Part shown: piece by piece, positions 1 through 12,400 of the stretch
Numbering within the stretch: the first letter of the stretch is position 1
How the letters are laid out: every line of letters begins with the position of its first letter
Source: Atriophallophorus winterbourni
Lineage: Eukaryota; Platyhelminthes; Trematoda; Plagiorchiida; Microphallidae
DNA length: 64,000 bases
NCBI GenBank assembly: GCA_013407085.1
Contig: JACCGJ010018690.1
Span: 1 to 64,000, forward strand
Direction: 5' to 3'
Program-made: the position numbers and the translations under genes
Notes under the pieces: model-generated
What the model was told of the DNA's origin: nothing
What the model saw: the letters and a program-made list of their open reading frames with translations, nothing else
Databases searched by the model: none

Positions 1-342
1 GCTTAAAATTCGCTTCCTGCCAATTTGGTAAACTCAAACAGTTTAGCTATATTCAACCCAAAACTTTACGACTACATGAGAGGTAATCCTAATTTTGCTC
101 CCAATCTAGTCTAAACCAACTCCATAAAAATTCTAAAGACATTATTGTGTTCAAATGAAAAACTTAACTACTGTATCATATTTGGATCACCATCAGCTAA
201 ATATTAGCTACTGTACAGCATTTTTGATAGCGAATTGAAAGCACAATAATATTTATTAAATAAAAATAAAACTAATCGTTGAATCTGCTCGACTATATGC
301 ATGCAAATTTTGCACTCTAATTTCGCACATCTTTCTACACAG

Positions 343-448
343 ACCAGTAGTCAGTTACATCAATTTATGTAACGCCACAATGCGAATGGATGAATCGAAA
401 TCCTCGGCAGTCTACCACGTAATCCTACATGAACTTGCCCATGCACTG
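343..448 (+). CDS. leishmanolysin exon carrying the HEXXH zinc site
   Basis: After the acceptor ctacacag the frame reads PVVSYINLC and ends VILHELAHAL, directly before a gtaatt donor. The Glu of HELAH is the expected catalytic base and both His are present, so this half of the active site is intact. The next exon opens with GFH in phase 0, which rebuilds the HALGF-type junction typical of the family. Confidence 0.9.
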
Positions 449-3400
449 GTAATTTACGTCTATTCATTTCCATCGATAAACAAGCCGCATTTTCATCCGT
501 TTCGAATTTATTGTGCGCCGTAATTTGTTGTCCACGATTGAAACAATGAAACATATTATTAATTCGATAAGCCTCGCAAATTTAACTCACAAACTAGACC
601 TAAAATATACAAAAAAATTTGAATGAGATTCATAACTGGAAATTTCTTTTTTGGTGAAGTGGTGGTGATTGAAATATTATCCCATCAATTAAACTAATAA
701 GAATGATTTCTTTTGCTAAAGTAGCTTAACTGCTCCGGAGATGTATTTTACACCAGCTAGAATTTGTATCTATCACTAATATCAATTCGTTAATAGTCGA
801 TCTAAATAAAATGGCAGCGAGATCTGTGAATATAGCTCGTTATTCAATTTTCGATTTTGACATCTCAAAGATATTCCAAAAGGAATTTAAACATGGGTTT
901 ATTTTTTGTTTGGAATCCCGTGATATCAATTCTCTTGAACAAAAACAAGATATTTCGCATCAACTATTTACTTTCTGGCTTGAATTATCAATAAACAGTA
1001 TTCGGTAGCCGGCTGATTGATTCTGGATGGAAAAACGATGATAAATGCCTAGTGATTTGTGTTATTGAGGTTGTATTTATTAGAAAATCCAATTAGTTGT
1101 TTAGACAATAAGTTCAGGGTGACCTACGGATTCTTTCACATTGAAATTATCCGAAGTAAGTTGACCTGTATTAAAGTTCAGACTAGGTTACGATTTGGTG
1201 ATGATTTTAAGATTTTACTATTCACACTATACAACTTTTAAGCAGAATCTCAACTAACTAGGCCACGCACGATTCCGGGACATTTGTCAAATCGATACTT
1301 CATTCTTAACGTCCTTGATGAATATGAATTGTAGGGCTTCCATTCAAACATCTTTGCCTTCATGAGAGACAGACTGGGCCGGCCGAGATCCGAGAGGGAT
1401 CCTATACTGGGATTGCCATATGTGGATTCAACAGGCCATTTCGTTCCGAGGTAAGTCGACTTTCAATATTTTATCGTTAGTTTCAATTGAGAAAGAAACA
1501 CATTCACAATTTATTTTGGAAAATGTTTCAGGATGGCCTCTTACTAGCTGCTCCGTATAATTACCATCAAAACTCGACTTTCTATTTAAGTAACAACACA
1601 TGCCATTAATTCTTGTCTACTGGTTGATGCTGATCAGACACGTTTCCATTTTCTTACAGTTGTATTGTAGCGCTCGATCTGACATACCGAAAAGAAATTC
1701 CATTTCTATATCCAAGTGTTTTGTTAACAAATATGGGAAATTTTAGTCACTATCTATATAATCATAGGCTTTCCTACGAATATCATAACGCACAGAAATA
1801 ATTGTGCAACAATCTACTCGCGCCTTTCTCGAAGCTGACTGGGGTCAGAATCTCTGTTATGCAAATACCAGAGCTTGTATTTATGGTGCATTAGCGGGTG
1901 GTATATTACTCGCAGATTGCAGCAAATCTGAAAACGAATCGACTTGTTTTAGACTCACTGCTTCACCACAAAGATTTAAATACACTACAAATCTGGTCGA
2001 TCTGGATATAGTTGCCAACCTATGGTCATTATTTAAAATTATTACCTGTTTATGCGCATTAGATTAAAGATTTGTTTAACAAAAGTCTGAAAGGACATTC
2101 GCGTCTAAATCTACGATAGTAAAATAATAACATGTACAATGTGAAGCTGCGTAAAACACACTTATATTCTGTTGATTTTAAAAGATTGAATGTGTGTACA
2201 CTTCCCGTCTTGAACATTTTCCGAGCTGATGTTAAGAAGCATTCCGGATTCTAGATCATGCAACCAATTCTCTGATTGGAGATGATGCAATTTGATGGCT
2301 TTATTATCGCGCATTTTAGATAATAATAGGAATAAATGATGTAACTTACGTTAGCTGAATTAATCGATTGAGCCTGATGACCGACAAGCAAGGAAGAGAC
2401 CGAAACCAACGGACAACTAATTCTTTTTTTACTAGAGTATTTGTTTCACCGTTGATCCAGCAGCAGATGTTAAATACACCATGTTCGGAGTAGAATTGCC
2501 GGGGGTAATTTTTCTTGGTTTTTCTACTCTTGTTAACTACGCATTTCGTTCGAGATAAAGCCAACAATACTTCCACTTCTTGGCAACATTTCCGTATGTT
2601 AAGCAACAAAATGACTTCACTTATTCGAGAGGATAAGGAAGGGCACCAATTGATGCTGTTGTCAAAAATGGAACGCAACCCTAAGTTACCATACAAAATC
2701 ATGAACGCGAACGTCCAGAATGGTGAAAAACTCAGGGAGACAGCGTTGGAAACCGCGAATGCTCTCGCGATTTATTACTCTAAAGTGTTCGTGCCAAAGG
2801 TATTAGTTGAACGTTGTGAGTATTCAGGCGACTCAGAAATCGAAACATTGATCGAAACATTTGATAAATCCAGAGATTGTCGGAAGCCAATTTCTCAAAA
2901 TAAATGTAAGAAAATCCACAGGTGCGGATGGCATCACACCGGATTTTACCAGGTTCCTTCATCGTCAGCATTGTGAACCGCTTTACAGCCTGTTCAATTA
3001 TTCGTTGCTTAAGGGACCAAAAGTTTTTAAGTCCGGCGTGATTACACCTATCTTCAAAGGCGGTTGCCGATCTGACGCTGCAAATTATTGCCCCGTCACA
3101 CTATTACCTTTTATTGGTAAGGTCATGGAACGTATAGTCTCGGAAAGAATGGTTGCACACTTTTAATTACGCAATAGTCCTGTCGATGATTGTGAGAAAC
3201 TGTTAATGGATTTAGACAACGTGTCAAATTGGGCGGACATAAATGATATGACATTCAACATACGGAAAAGTAAGATGTTGCATCTTGGCAAGAAGGTTCC
3301 TTGGACATATCCATTAGGAACAGAAAACTTTGCATGGCGCTCGTTGGAAAAATATCTCAGAGTATGGATTAGTGGAAACCTGAAGAGCATGGCTCACTGC

Positions 3401-6400
3401 CAGAATATATATCGACAGGCCAACAGATTGTTAGATAACTTTCGAAAAATATTTGGAAGAGTCTCGCTGGTAAAGTTACCAAGGCTAATGAGCGTCTACC
3501 TTTGTCCTAAGATGGAGTATGCGATAGAGGTCCTTGCTCCTTGGCTACAAAAAGACATTGCTCTCTTTGATAAAATCAATCACAGAGCAACAAAGATAGC
3601 GATAAATCTACGCAATGTTTCGTACACCGAAAGATTGCGACGTCTGTGTCTATGTGACTTTACTCAAAAATGATACGGCGCGATATTATTCTGATCTACA
3701 GAATCGTGTCTGCCTAAAGACATCCACTAAAACACTTGCTTGGTGTGTATGATGGGAAAGTAACACTCGGATATACCTTATCCCTTTACGTCCCAAATTC
3801 CCGTATTCATTGTCGGTGCCATTTTATCACCGTACGTGATATATTTCCTTGGAATTCCCTACCCTTCCGTGTGGTGGAATCTCCTTTCCCGGCGATGTTT
3901 AAAGCGAAATTGGACTTACACAGGCAAGAGTAAATCAGTCGTAAGCCTTACGTTTGGTTTTTCCTATGCCTTTGAAACTATTATATTTTTCACATTTTCA
4001 TTCATACCGTAATCCTGTGGCGTTGTAAATTATTCACTTTTTAACCATGAATCCTTGAATCCATGAACCCTTGAACTGACTTCTCACTGTAGCGTCCCTT
4101 GGAGTACCTCAAAACGTTTTTGTACCGTTTACCAGCTATTTATGGACACTTTTATCGAGCGAACATACGTAATAAACGTTCTATTAGAAGTATTTCATAT
4201 AGCCATTTTGGAAACGATCTTGAGGAAACACTTTCATTCATACAATGGACATCCTCGCAAGTACTTCTTACCAGCCGCACCATGACCTAGACAAATATCA
4301 ACGATCATCTAAGACTCGATCGATAAATGTAGTGTTAGCTTCAAGAACGCCATTAATATTAATTATATATAATATATTATATGATTTTATATTAAACACA
4401 TTATATTAAATTATAAGGCCATTTGTACAATTAGCATCAGAGTATTTTAGTCAACGGGTACTTCTAACTAAACAATTAGGTGCACGTTTATCGGCTTATG
4501 ATGCAGCTTATTATTTCGAACGACTATTTTCATTTGAAAAATGTACAGCAATCTTGGTTTTAAATTCTAGTAATGAGCTGAAAATTTATTTCATTACTTT
4601 TTCATTACATTTTTATTCTTTTTATTCTTATTTTTCTTCTTAGAAATTTGATTTGATCTATCGTACAAGCTATCAGTATAACAACATTATTTAATCCCAA
4701 TCGGGGCCAATTCAAGCATAACTGTTCGAAATTTACCTCAAATATCTTATTAACATCCTTGTCTTTTGCCTGTACAAAATATCAATCTACCTTATCACGA
4801 CCAGTTTCCTTGACTGATAGAATGTTGTTTGCTTCCCATCAGTGGGGAACGCATGAAAAAATACGCGAATTTCGTTTAAGGTATGCTTAAACACCAATTA
4901 CTAGCGTATATAACGATTAAGTAAAATCAATATTGATTTTGAGTTCAGAAATTTTTTGAACTTTATTAATTTTTCTTAAAATATAATGAATTAGAATAAG
5001 CTGGAGGCGACTTTTTATCTTTCCAACAGCAACAACACCGTCAGTTTTGTTAAACGCAATTGGAAGTCCGCAAGAGGCAGTTTCGAGCGTCAAGTGGCTA
5101 TACTCAAAACCCCAAAGCTTTTAGTGAGTATTGGTTTACCACCTTTATCTAAATTAGTTAATCATAAATTTCTGAAAACCATTTGAGCACTTAAAGTATA
5201 ATACACTCTATTTCGGCTTGTACTACTGTGATGATTTCATATACTACTCTTTTGTCAAATCTGGCCAACTGAAAATCTTTTGAAAAAAGTTTATATTAAA
5301 GCAATGTGTTGCTCACATCCCCAGACTTACACACCACCACCGGTTTCTGGCTGTTTGCAGTAAACAGGTGAAGACAGTAAGTTTGGGTTCAGCGAGCCTT
5401 GAGACAGTGGATAAGTGGTAAACAAAGTTATACTTGAATGCAGCTGTTGATTACGATTCGTACAACTAATTGATATTTGTTGCAAATCATCGTTATAGTA
5501 TTCATGCCAGGTTATTGATGGTCAAATCACACTCAGTTCATAATGGCTATTACGTCTTTTACCCACAATGCGAAGACGCTCGATTTAACGGTAATCCTCC
5601 CATGTCATGTCATCTACTACGCTACTATTCACATCCCAAATACAACGTGTTGACCGTTACCCACCTCTGACTCCCACAAGGCGTGATACTGACATGCTCC
5701 TAGGAAAACATTTTACTGTCTTCACTTGATGACGGAAAACAGCAAGAAACCGGTGTGGTTCGTAAGCGATGGGGATGTGGATATCACTCACTCACTCACT
5801 CAGTCCTCTCCGTGCCGGGTGGCACATGAGGCGGAGACAACTTCACGCCAGTGGTTCCGGTCTGCCGCTGCTTCTGTTGCCGTCTGCACCGTGAATCCTT
5901 GTGCATGTAGTTCGCGTTCCAACGTTCTGCGCCAAGTTTCCTTGGGCCGTCATCTTTTTCGTTTACCTTGCGGACGCCAGTGAATGGCTACTTTCGTATG
6001 CGAACTGGGATCCATCCTGCAGACATGCCCGAACCATCTCCACCGTCGTCTTTTGACTACGGTAGATACCACCTCCAGACCAGTTTTTCTCAGGAGCTCT
6101 TCATCCGAAATGGTGTGTGGCCAAAAAATTCGAGAAATCCTTCTCAAGCACTTAGTTTGAAACACGTTCATTCTGCGCTCAATGGCAGCGGTCGTCTTCC
6201 AGCATTCCGATGCATACAGCAACACACTCAGAACGTTGCTCTTGAAGAGTCTGATATTCGTGTTAATGCTGAGAGCGGAGGATTTCCAAAGGAATTCAGC
6301 ATGCAGAATGCTTGGTTCGCCATCCCGATCCTTCTCCTGACCTCATCTTCACAGTCACCATTTACAGTCAGTTTGCTCCCAAGGTAGACTGTATCTGTAA

Positions 6401-9400
6401 CCTCACTGAGCGGTTGACCGTCCACGAACACTGGTGGTTGCTCCGGAACATTCTTCCGCATTACCTCCGATTTGCCAGCGTTAATTTCTATACCCACCGT
6501 CTTGCCAATTTCGGATAGTCGATCGCTCTTGCTCTGGATGTCACTGATCTTGCATGCCAAGAGGGCAACATCATCCGCATAGTTCAGGTCTTCTAGCGGT
6601 CCCGCTGGGGTCCATGAAATGCCTGCTGCCCTGCCATCGGTCACCTGTCTCATAATCCAGTCTATTGTTAGAAAGAAGAATATCGGTGAGAGGATACATC
6701 CTTGCCTCACTCCCGAACGAACCTCAAACTTCTGAGTGAGCATTCCATTGTGAGCGACTTGGCATTCAAACTTTTCATAAAAGGCTTTTATGAGATTTAC
6801 TATCTTTGATGGTATACCGTAATGACGGAGGATTTTCCATAACACTGGTCGGTGAACGCTATCGAAAGCCTTCTGAAAGTCTATGTAGGCCACACATAGC
6901 TCTGCATTCCATTCATGTGTCTGCTCTAGGATCTGACGGAGGACAAAGATTTGGTCAATGCAAGATTTTCCTTTCCTGAACCCGGCTTGCTCTTGTTGTA
7001 AAATGGAATCAACTGCATTGGAGACACGTCGGAGAATGATGCGGCAGAATACTTTGCTCGTGACTGATAGAAGCGTAATACCTCGCCAATTGGTGCAGTA
7101 GCTCAAGTCACCTTTCTTCGGAAGTTTGATTATAGTACCCGAACGCCAGGCTCAGATCCCAGATGTTCTGGAATAGGTCTCGCAAAACTTTCGGTGTCTC
7201 TTCGGTTTCCGCCTTGAGCAGTTCGGCATACACTCCATCGTCACCTGGTGCCTTCCCATTTTTCAACATCTGGATAACAAATTGCACCTCTTGGAGGCTG
7301 ATGGGGTCTGTGTTGACGTCAAGGTCTGTAGCTGCCTCAGGTATATCGACGTTGGTTTGAGGCGGTGGGCGGTTTAGAATGAGCTCGAAATGTTCTCGCC
7401 ATCTGAATAACTCTTCTTTCGCATCAGTTATCACATCTCCACCCTGGGTCCTCACTTGTTGATTACTTGCCTGACTACGATTGCAGAGCTTTCGATTAAT
7501 CTGATATAACGTTCTCAAATCATTCATTCGGCACGCCTCTTCTGCTTGTTGTGTCAGGTTTTCCACATACCGTCTCTTGTCCTTCCTCGCTGATTTTTTA
7601 ACCTCTTTGTCTTTCATTCTATACTCTTCAGTGATTGCATTCCTTTTAATAGACGAATTCTTGCTCAGCATGCGTTTCTTTATATATTTTCTCTCTTCTA
7701 TGAGTTGCCAGGTTTCCGGAGAGATCCACGAAGCTTTGCCCCTCTGTCTGTACCCGAGGACTTTTTCTCCGACTGCCTTTAGTGTGCGGTTGAAAACATC
7801 AATTGTCATTGAATCCTTGGGCCGGGCGTTGATTTCCTCTCTCAGTATGTTGCCAAAAGCTTTCCTCGTGGCCTCATCACTCAGCTTATTCACATTCAAC
7901 CGTGGGCTGCGCTGAATTCCGATATTTGCCCTTCTCAGTTTCAAACAAATCTTTCCCACAACCAGGAAATGGTCGCTACCAATATCGGCACCACGCATAA
8001 CCCTCACATCTTGTAACGAGCGCCTTCATTTACCATTTATCATCATGTGATCAATCTGACTTTCTGTTCTGCCGTCCGGAGAAGACCAGGTTATTTTATG
8101 GATGTTTTTGTGGGGGAATAAGTTGCCTCCAACGACAAGATCGTTCTCTTCGCAGAAGTCCAGTAGCCTCTCCCCATTATCATTCTGTAGGCCAACACCA
8201 TGCACTCCCATGGTACGCTCTCTGCCTGTATTTACAGTTCCTGTTCTAGCGTTAAAATCTCCCATTACCACCAGTAGGTCGTGCTTCGGGATGACCCTCA
8301 AGACTGATTGCATGGCTTCGTAAAACCTGTATTTCTCCTCTTGGACTGCATCTTCTGTTGGAGCGTACGCTACCATAATCGAGAGTTTGCAAATTCTCGA
8401 GTTTAGTCTGGCATATAGGAGTCGCTCGTTTACACACTTCCATTGCATGATCGTGCTGCTGGTCTTTCTGCTTGCAAGCAGAGCGACTCCACCATGATGG
8501 AGGTTATCTTGCCTTCCTGACCAGATAATAGTCTCACCGCTATCTAGCTTTCGCTGACCAGAGCCGGTCCATCTCACCTCGGACATTCCAAGTATACTCA
8601 GATCATACCTGTTGAGCTCATGTATGGCTTGAGCCAGCTTGCCAGCTTGATACAGCGTTCGAACGTTCCAGCAACCAAGTCTTATCGTTCTTTTCGGCGC
8701 AAGGAGATCGGCCATCGGGGTGGAAACTTCCTTTCGGCTTTCATCTCCATCCGTCATGGGACCTTTTGTAAGGTTCGCCTTACTCCTGTAGCCATTGTTG
8801 AGTAGAATTTTCAGATCTGTTGTCATCGTTTCCGTAGCAACGTAGCTTTTATGGGATAGGGTTGCTAGCCCTAAGCCCAACCCTCCTCCTTTCTCAGACG
8901 GGCTTGGGACCGTCCATGGCGGAGTTAAATGTGGATATCACACTTATATATTATTTTGTAGAATCTTACTTCATAAAATCAATGCATCATCTTCCATGTA
9001 AAATAGAGTGGTCTGGTGAGTAGATTTTACTTTGTATTCCTCTTGTGATTATTTGTATCCAGTACTTTCACATCAGTTTGGAAAACATAGGCTGAAATGA
9101 CAACAAAATTTTCTCAATATTTTTAAATCATTTTACCAATTAAAGTCGGGTTGCTGACATACTAAAAAGCCGTCAAAAAATTCATATGATCTATTAAATT
9201 TTTATTTATTAGCCAATCGAAAATGTTTTTAAATTATTTGGTATTTTTCTGCCCTTCTTCGTTTAGTATTAAACATAGAGTGTGATAAGGATTTTAAAGA
9301 TACGAGAATATCTGGCAATAGGAGCGAACGATTCAAAACACAACTAGATTTGATATGAGCAAAAATGAACAAACAATCGTATGTAACGAGTATATAAAAA

Positions 9401-12400
9401 TGAGTTTATTTCGCATATGAAAATTAAAATTGGGTTTGTTAATCCGCCAATCATACAGCGTTTTTTAAACGTTGAGGTAAACGGTAGCCTGAAGAGTAAC
9501 AACATTTCGTGAACAAGCAGTAGAATATCAGAAAATATGCTAGTTTTTCGCTGTAAGAGCCACGAATTAAAACGAGCGCTCATATGTAAATACGATCTCG
9601 GTTGCTGATGGATTTGAGCGTGCGGTTTATGCCCATGGGTTTAGCCAGATTCAATTAGAATGGTCGGGGGTGACAGCCTCAACCAACAGTGGTTACAAGA
9701 TTAAATTATGTTTACCGTTTTTCCAGTGTTTCATGGCATGCTGTTCCTGATCGTACTGTCTCTACCTGCTGAGTGCAAACAGCACGAAAATGGTCATAAT
9801 TTGCGTGCGATGAAAACGCACGTAAATAGAGATTGTTATTCAATTTCGTGGGTTCAAAATCCATTCACATGTGTGTTTACATGTAATTCAACAGGATGGA
9901 CGTGCCAGACTGTACAGTTTCAGTCATTCACTTTGAAGCATGTAAGCTACAGTGGGGTCTAAGCGAAGTTTGGAGAATTTGTTGTTTATATTTGAGACTA
10001 CTCATCCGTGCCGAGCCCATCAAATTATTCACAAAGCTGATCACGACGATGGGAAGACCTGACACGGAAATCTGTTCGGTTGGGCGACCACAACAGATGT
10101 TGCTGGCTCCTTCTGAACTGGTCGGGCAAACAAGCTGCTCAAATGTGCCAGTCTTGAGAACAGTTCACTAACGCTTAATTGCGATCGGTCAAACGGTGGA
10201 CGGTAGCCCAAGTCATTAAGGCATGGGACTACAATTGTGATGGTCGGGGGTTCGAGTCCCACCCGAAGCGGAGGATATGCACTGCTGATGAGCTCAAATG
10301 AGAGCGAAACTCGAGTCCAGTGCTTCCATTGCAGTGCCGTCTGTCATCGAGCGCTTCTACATACCGTGCTGCGAAAAGTAGCCAACCGATCCTAAATTTA
10401 CTTAAGTAGTTAGGTTAATGGCCGGTGTTCGTTGAACTGCTACAATCTACAAACATCCATGTTGTGACAAAGAGCCTGTGTAAGAAACCGAACGATTTCA
10501 AAAACTGCTCTAACCGATTGCATATAATTTTTTCAAATATACCCTATTTTGAACGATTTCTCAAATTCCAAAAATATGTTAAACTGTCCAATTTAGCCTA
10601 AGCTTGTTAAGCTTTTTCATAATAATCGTTTGCACTAAGTGAACGCATTTACCGACAATTCGTAATAAAAAAAACATGTGACCAGAATCGTAATGTTTTT
10701 AACCGCAGGAAGTTGCCAGGACACATTTTGATTGCCCCAACTTGGACGGTGTCGAGTTGGAGTATCAAGGCAAACCAGGGACTGCTGGCAGTCACTTTGA
10801 ACAGAGACTTGTGTTTGTGAGTTTTAGATTGCAAGCAATTGCTGTAACAATCTGTATTGTAGTAGTAAATGTCATGATAATTTTGTTTCGTAAACTTATA
10901 GGGATCGACCAAAGACGTGTAGTAATATAATTATTGTTGGTTCATTATTAGATCAACGTTCACATTTCGAGCGCTCATCTTTGTGCGACCAATTGAACGG
11001 TTAATCACAGATTTCCACATTAAAACGTTTAAAAGAGTTATAAATTCAGAATTTTTAACAACCGTAGGTGATTGTGTCGTCATTGGTAATATACACAGAA
11101 GAAGAAGAACAAGACTTTGTTCGTATACATGTTTATATATTCTTTGCTATTCTTTCTCATATTTCCAAAGGATGAATTAATGACTGGATCGTTTACCGGG
11201 TCAGTCCGTGTATCAAATCTGACGCTGGCTTTTTTCGAAGACACTGGGTTGGTGCACAGATGTATTCTCGTTTTGTTTGTGATTATAAATGCAAAGCAGA
11301 TATAATATTTATAAAGTTAATTTCATGTAATTAACAGAAATTCTAATAAGAACTCATTGTAAAGTTTGGACTAATTCGCGAATGATAAGAATAACATTGC
11401 GGTGTGACTAAGCGTAACTTAGATATTTGAAAAAATACTATTGAAATGTATTGACGTGCTCCTACGCACTTACACACCACAACCGGTTTCTCGCTATTTT
11501 GCCTTCATCAGATGGTAACAGTAATGATTAATTACATTGATCCATAAAAAAGTTTAAAGTGATGAAAAATTAATACTTAAGAAGTCATTGTTCATTCAGC
11601 TTTGTACGAACGCCATTGAACAGTAGCTTTCAGTTATTGATTTATTCACTACTTTTTGACGTCATAAAGGCTCATAATAACATAATTTTTTACCGTGTCG
11701 ACCTGATGACGGCAAACAGACAGTGATTGGTTTTGGTGTATGTGCAATGGATGTGAGCACTAGAAAATTTTGATCATTTTGAGTGTTTTAAGTGGCTGAC
11801 CAGGAATCACTCTGCGATCCTGCATGTGAACATCATGGTTCGTAATACGAAACCTATCGACCAGTTTCTTTAACGTATTATTGGAATATTGGTCGAGATT
11901 GTGTTCAAATTCTTTTCGGGTGTAACTTGATTCATGTGACTAGCAGTTACAATTGAGCAGATAAATATAAGCTAATAAATGAAAACTGCGGAAAATATTT
12001 CCCTTCAACTAAAAGAATTCATCGCGGATTCCCGCAATTCAAAAATTTCCAGGTTGAACGCAAGTGAGGCTTACTAGTCTCGTTAGATTTCCGTGTTTTT
12101 TCCTTACCAAGCAGCTGAGGGTACATGCTGTCAGAATTTGATACTCGTTTGTCAGAGGAATAGGATAAGTGAATTTGTCTAACATGTGCAACCGCGAGTG
12201 TTTTGAACTGGGCTTATCGAAGGAAAGGCGCACATCCAAACCGCTTTGCTACCAGGGCCAGAATTTGGTGATTAGAAGAAAGATATCATCGGTTGTTGTT
12301 CTATTTTTAACCACAAAGCAAAATTGTATTCCGGTCGTATACTTTGGTGTCAAAAGTAATGCTTTATATTTACATTACTTTTGTGAATTACACAATTATT

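Larger units (their letters stand above)
11455..11762. repeat. foldback repeat with hammerhead-like ends, copy 2
   Basis: About 308 bp with inverted ends: 11455-11518 (acgtgctcctacgcacttac, accacaaccggtttct) and 11698-11762 (cgacctgatgacggcaaac, ggatgtgagcac). Its size and ends resemble a small non-autonomous foldback element. The interior is AT-rich with no ORF. The left arm, read on the minus strand, keeps the best cleavage-competent hammerhead-like core in the window. It lies in the leishmanolysin intron 11248-13865. Confidence 0.6.

Noticed and set aside
2371..2406. CTGATGA followed by CCGAAAC, another possible hammerhead core
   Set aside because: The intervening bases form no stem II and the flanks do not pair; chance occurrence of the two words.
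7577..7915. 112-codon plus-strand frame and similar frames at 6312-6518 and 8102-8323
   Set aside because: They are shadows of the RTE ORF on the opposite strand.
10196..10270. tRNA gene
   Set aside because: The B box is perfect but no acceptor stem or anticodon arm forms, and the sequence recurs with a long shared tail, as in a SINE.
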